Source: Nematostella vectensis (taxonomy: Eukaryota; Cnidaria; Anthozoa; Actiniaria; Edwardsiidae). From it: a stretch of 60,000 nt of DNA. The DNA lies in assembly GCF_932526225.1 (NCBI RefSeq), contig NC_064035.1, positions 21,815,969-21,875,968 of the forward strand. Reading direction: 5' to 3'. The position numbers and the translations under genes are program-made. A model generated the notes under the pieces. The model saw nothing but the letters and a program-made list of their open reading frames with translations. It had not been told where the DNA came from and made no database searches. Position 1 is the first letter of the stretch, and the number at the start of each line of letters is the position of its first letter. This document shows, piece by piece, positions 57,396 through 60,000 of this stretch.

Positions 57396-58417
57396 ATGAG
57401 TGATATCATTTCCGATAAAGAATTTGTGTTGTTGTACGACAGTAGTTTTTCGGAAAACTTAAAATTGCCATGTGAAGATTATGGACGATTTGAGCTCGAT
57501 GAAATGGCAAATTTGTAATGTCAAGGAGAGTTCAGGGAAGATAAAGGTGACTTGCCTAGGTTTGCAGAGAGTTTACAAATACCTGACATTTTTGTGTGCA
57601 ATCAGGGTTCTGTCAGTGAAGGCATGGAAGGCCTTGCATGTTGCTTAGAAGATTATCTTACCCCTGTAGATATTCAGATATGATCCCAAGGTTCGGTAGA
57701 CCAGTGCCTGTGCTGAGTATGGTAACAAACCAAGTTCTCGATTTTATTTATGACACACACGGACATCGAATCCTAGAGTGGAGTCATGACCTTTTTGGAT
57801 CAGTTCAGCTTCAAACTTATGCAGACGTTGTGCATGCCAAAGGTGCTGCACTTGATAACTGCTTTGGCTTTGTTGATGGCACTGTGAGGCCCATTGCAAG
57901 ACCAGATCATATGCAAAGAGTGGTATACAATGGGCACGAGAGAGTGCATGCCCTCAAATTCTAATCTGTGGCCTTACCGAATTTGATGATTGCACACATG
58001 TATGGGCCTGTTGGTAAACAGGCAAAATCCTGGATCTGGCCCTGGATATTTCCAGTATTGAGTTTCATCTGTAGGGGGTAGGATTCTTGTTCTCAACACA
58101 ATTGAGAAATGTACTGTTTTTAAAAACTGTAAATCATATTTGTTTTAAATTTTGAGGGCAGGAAGCATGATTCCAGTATGCTGGGTGAGTCTGACCTACT
58201 TCAAAAGCTACAACTCTATGCACATTCCCCTACAGGGCATCCTATGTGTATATATGGGGATCCTGTATACCCATTGAGACTTCAACTTCAAGCTCCATTT
58301 AGAAATGTTCCTCTTACACCACAGATGCAAGCTTTTAATACTTCTATGAGCAGTGTGAGAACCAGTGTAGGGTGGCTTTTTGGCGATATTATTAATTATT
58401 TTAAATTTGTTGATTAA
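57396..58417 (+). pseudogene. PIF/Harbinger DDE transposase, decayed
   Basis: From ATG 57,396 the reading passes a TAA at about 57,516, a frameshift near 57,636 and a TAG at 57,962-57,964. An intron-like gap (GTAAAC to TTTGAG, about 58,014-58,157) follows, and the stop is at 58,415-58,417. Blocks are RFGRPVPVLSMVTNQVLDFI, FGFVDGTVRPIARP (first catalytic D), VYNGHERVHALKF, HMYGPV, SMLGESDLLQKL, IYGDPVYPL (second D) and TSVGWLFGDI. In the last the catalytic glutamate expected before W is replaced by glycine. HARBI1-like family; certainly inactive here. Confidence 0.88.
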
Positions 58418-59501
58418 AAAAAATCTAAAAATAGGGCTTAGTAGTATTGGAAAGACTTACTGTATATAGTCTGTGCTATTTTGAGAAATGCTTTAACCTG
58501 TCTGTATGGGAATCTCACATCCGAGTTTTTTGACTTACAACCACCCATTTTACAAGAATGTTTTGTGTAAAAACAGGGGCAAGTTAAGTACTAGTTCATT
58601 AAAGTGTATTCTCCTAGGGGAATGTACACATTCTATAGTATAGTGTAGTATAGTACATGTATAATTGTGGCTTGGTCCAACCAAGAGATTTCAGGAATAC
58701 TACTACTCAAACTTCAAATTCCTTTTCTTTCAAGAATAAAATTACATAAAATCTCTGAGAAGCATGAGATGGATGCATGATGATTGAAAATGATTTTGAT
58801 GATTTGAAAATGATTCTATGATGTAATATATCAACATACTGTAGGACTTTTTAGATCAGACTGACCACACAGGTTCTCTGTTTTAGTCTGACTACCCCAA
58901 ATATACCTCTTCATAAATAATTTGTATAATTTGATTGTTGCATAAGTACTTAATGCAAAATGAAGGTCTCTTGACAGCTAAGAGAATCATGATCGACCAC
59001 ATAAAAACTAGCCTTGTGAATATGTAACCCTGACACATTTCCCATTTTATGTGCAAAAAGAATGCTTTTCAAGCTGATTTTGCTTTTATAAACATGGGCT
59101 TGGTGCTTTTCATTCATGTGTATATGTGGGTGTTTAATGTTAATGAAGGTATAAAATGACTCGAATGAAACATTAGTGGCTTTATCAGGACAACAGTATG
59201 TTTTCTTGTTTATATTATCTCATGTTTTTGAATAAAACCACTATGTACATTTAATCTCTTGTAATAAATTACTTTTACTTATTTGAGTTACAAAACCTCT
59301 TGTTTTTAATATTAACTCTCATGATAGTATAAACCACTATGTACATTTAATCTCTTAAGATAAATAACTTTAACTTGTTTAACACAACAGTTTTTGACAG
59401 AATTACCGGTGTACAAAACCTCTCAAAAGCGCTCAGCACCTGTATCCCAAAATGCTGACTTTTTAAAAATAGGAATGAGTGAGGCATATGTAAATGATGA
59501 T
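58418..59501. other. Spacer between the two Harbinger genes
   Basis: AT-rich and non-coding. ACCACTATGTACATTTAATC occurs twice as a direct repeat (about 59,237 and 59,333). Confidence 0.6.
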
Positions 59502-60000
59502 CTATTTATCGGCAATCTTCCGCACAAGACCGATCATCATGGTCATAAGCTGGTTTTTCTGTTGCTGTTGTTGTTGCTGATTTGCCAGGGTTAACTCTTA
59601 CAACCTAGTCTGCCGCTCGCGTTCCTCCTGTCTTGCTTCCCTATTCTTCTCATTTTATCCCCATATGCATGCTAGCCTTCTCCCTAAGAAACTCGATGGT
59701 CTCATTTCCTCCTTTTCCTGACTTTTTCCTTTTCGGTTCTGACGAACCCTCTCCTTCTCTGCGGTGACTAGTTTCACCTAGTTTCTCGCAGGCTCGTTTG
59801 CGCACTATTTTCTTCTTGTTAGCAAACTATATGATGTCGTCTTCCTCTGACGCTTCCCACTTCTCGGATATCTCCTCAAGTGCTCGGTCAAGTTCTGTGT
59901 CCTCAACTTCTATTCCAGATGCTTTGCGTTCTTTATTTTCTTTGCACGGTGTTTATCTAGCATGTGTTTTAAAAGCTCGCCCACCGATTTCGCCACAACG
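59502..60000 (-). pseudogene. Myb/SANT-like accessory protein of the Harbinger element, C-terminal part
   Basis: Reading on the minus strand into the window: VEDTELDRALEEISEKWEAS, KRACEKLGETSHRR, GGNETIEFLREKAS, then after frame changes EERERQTRL, a run of seven glutamines, KNQLMTMMIGLVRKIADK and a stop at 59,502-59,504. The acidic middle, basic KPRKK-like patch, REK helix and poly-Q coiled end match the second protein of PIF/Harbinger transposons, which helps nuclear import and DNA binding of the transposase. In-frame stops are present. The N-terminal Myb/SANT domain would lie beyond 60,000. Convergent with the transposase, as usual for the family. Confidence 0.75.

Noticed and set aside
1-60000. 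tRNA or rRNA genes
   Set aside because: No cloverleaf-like or rRNA-like stretch was noticed on either strand; a covariance search would be needed to exclude small ones.

Overview
The window looks like animal nuclear DNA, most likely from a cnidarian. Two intron-rich host genes are recognisable, and the interspersed repeats (Penelope-like, CR1/Jockey-like LINE, PIF/Harbinger, many foldback elements) fit that group. The species cannot be fixed from sequence alone.

Region 1, about 1-15,060, is GC-rich and unlike its surroundings. It is the decayed insertion of a mid-size double-stranded DNA virus-like element that also runs off the left edge. It carries a candidate major capsid protein, an A32-type packaging ATPase, several small membrane or virion proteins, a large replication-initiator-like protein, and one long gene in which a family-B-like polymerase palm, an SF1 helicase and an HNH-like zinc domain follow one another. 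Nearly every large gene has stops or frameshifts; two small membrane-protein genes remain open. An inverted-repeat cluster beside the initiator-like gene is a candidate origin. A 12-bp perfect hairpin marks the right edge.

Region 2, about 16,011-52,819, minus strand, is one PDIA5-like protein disulfide isomerase gene. I could join 34 exons whose phases agree, totalling 2,997 nt of coding sequence before the uncertain signal-peptide start. The product has an N-terminal non-catalytic domain, seven thioredoxin domains with CxxC sites (the vertebrate protein is known to have three) and a C-terminal KQEL ER-retention signal. Its introns hold three large minisatellites, smaller arrays, foldback elements, a Penelope-like element and a LINE. 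Two of the arrays appear to be amplified copies of the 3' splice site of the exon they touch.

Region 3, from 53,239, plus strand, is the start of RFT1, an ER membrane protein of N-glycosylation, head-to-head with the PDI gene. The short shared promoter contains a palindromic ACGT-core element. The last RFT1 exons are not visible.

Region 4, about 57,396-60,000, is a decayed PIF/Harbinger DNA transposon, with a transposase on the plus strand and a convergent Myb/SANT-type accessory gene on the minus strand that leaves the window.
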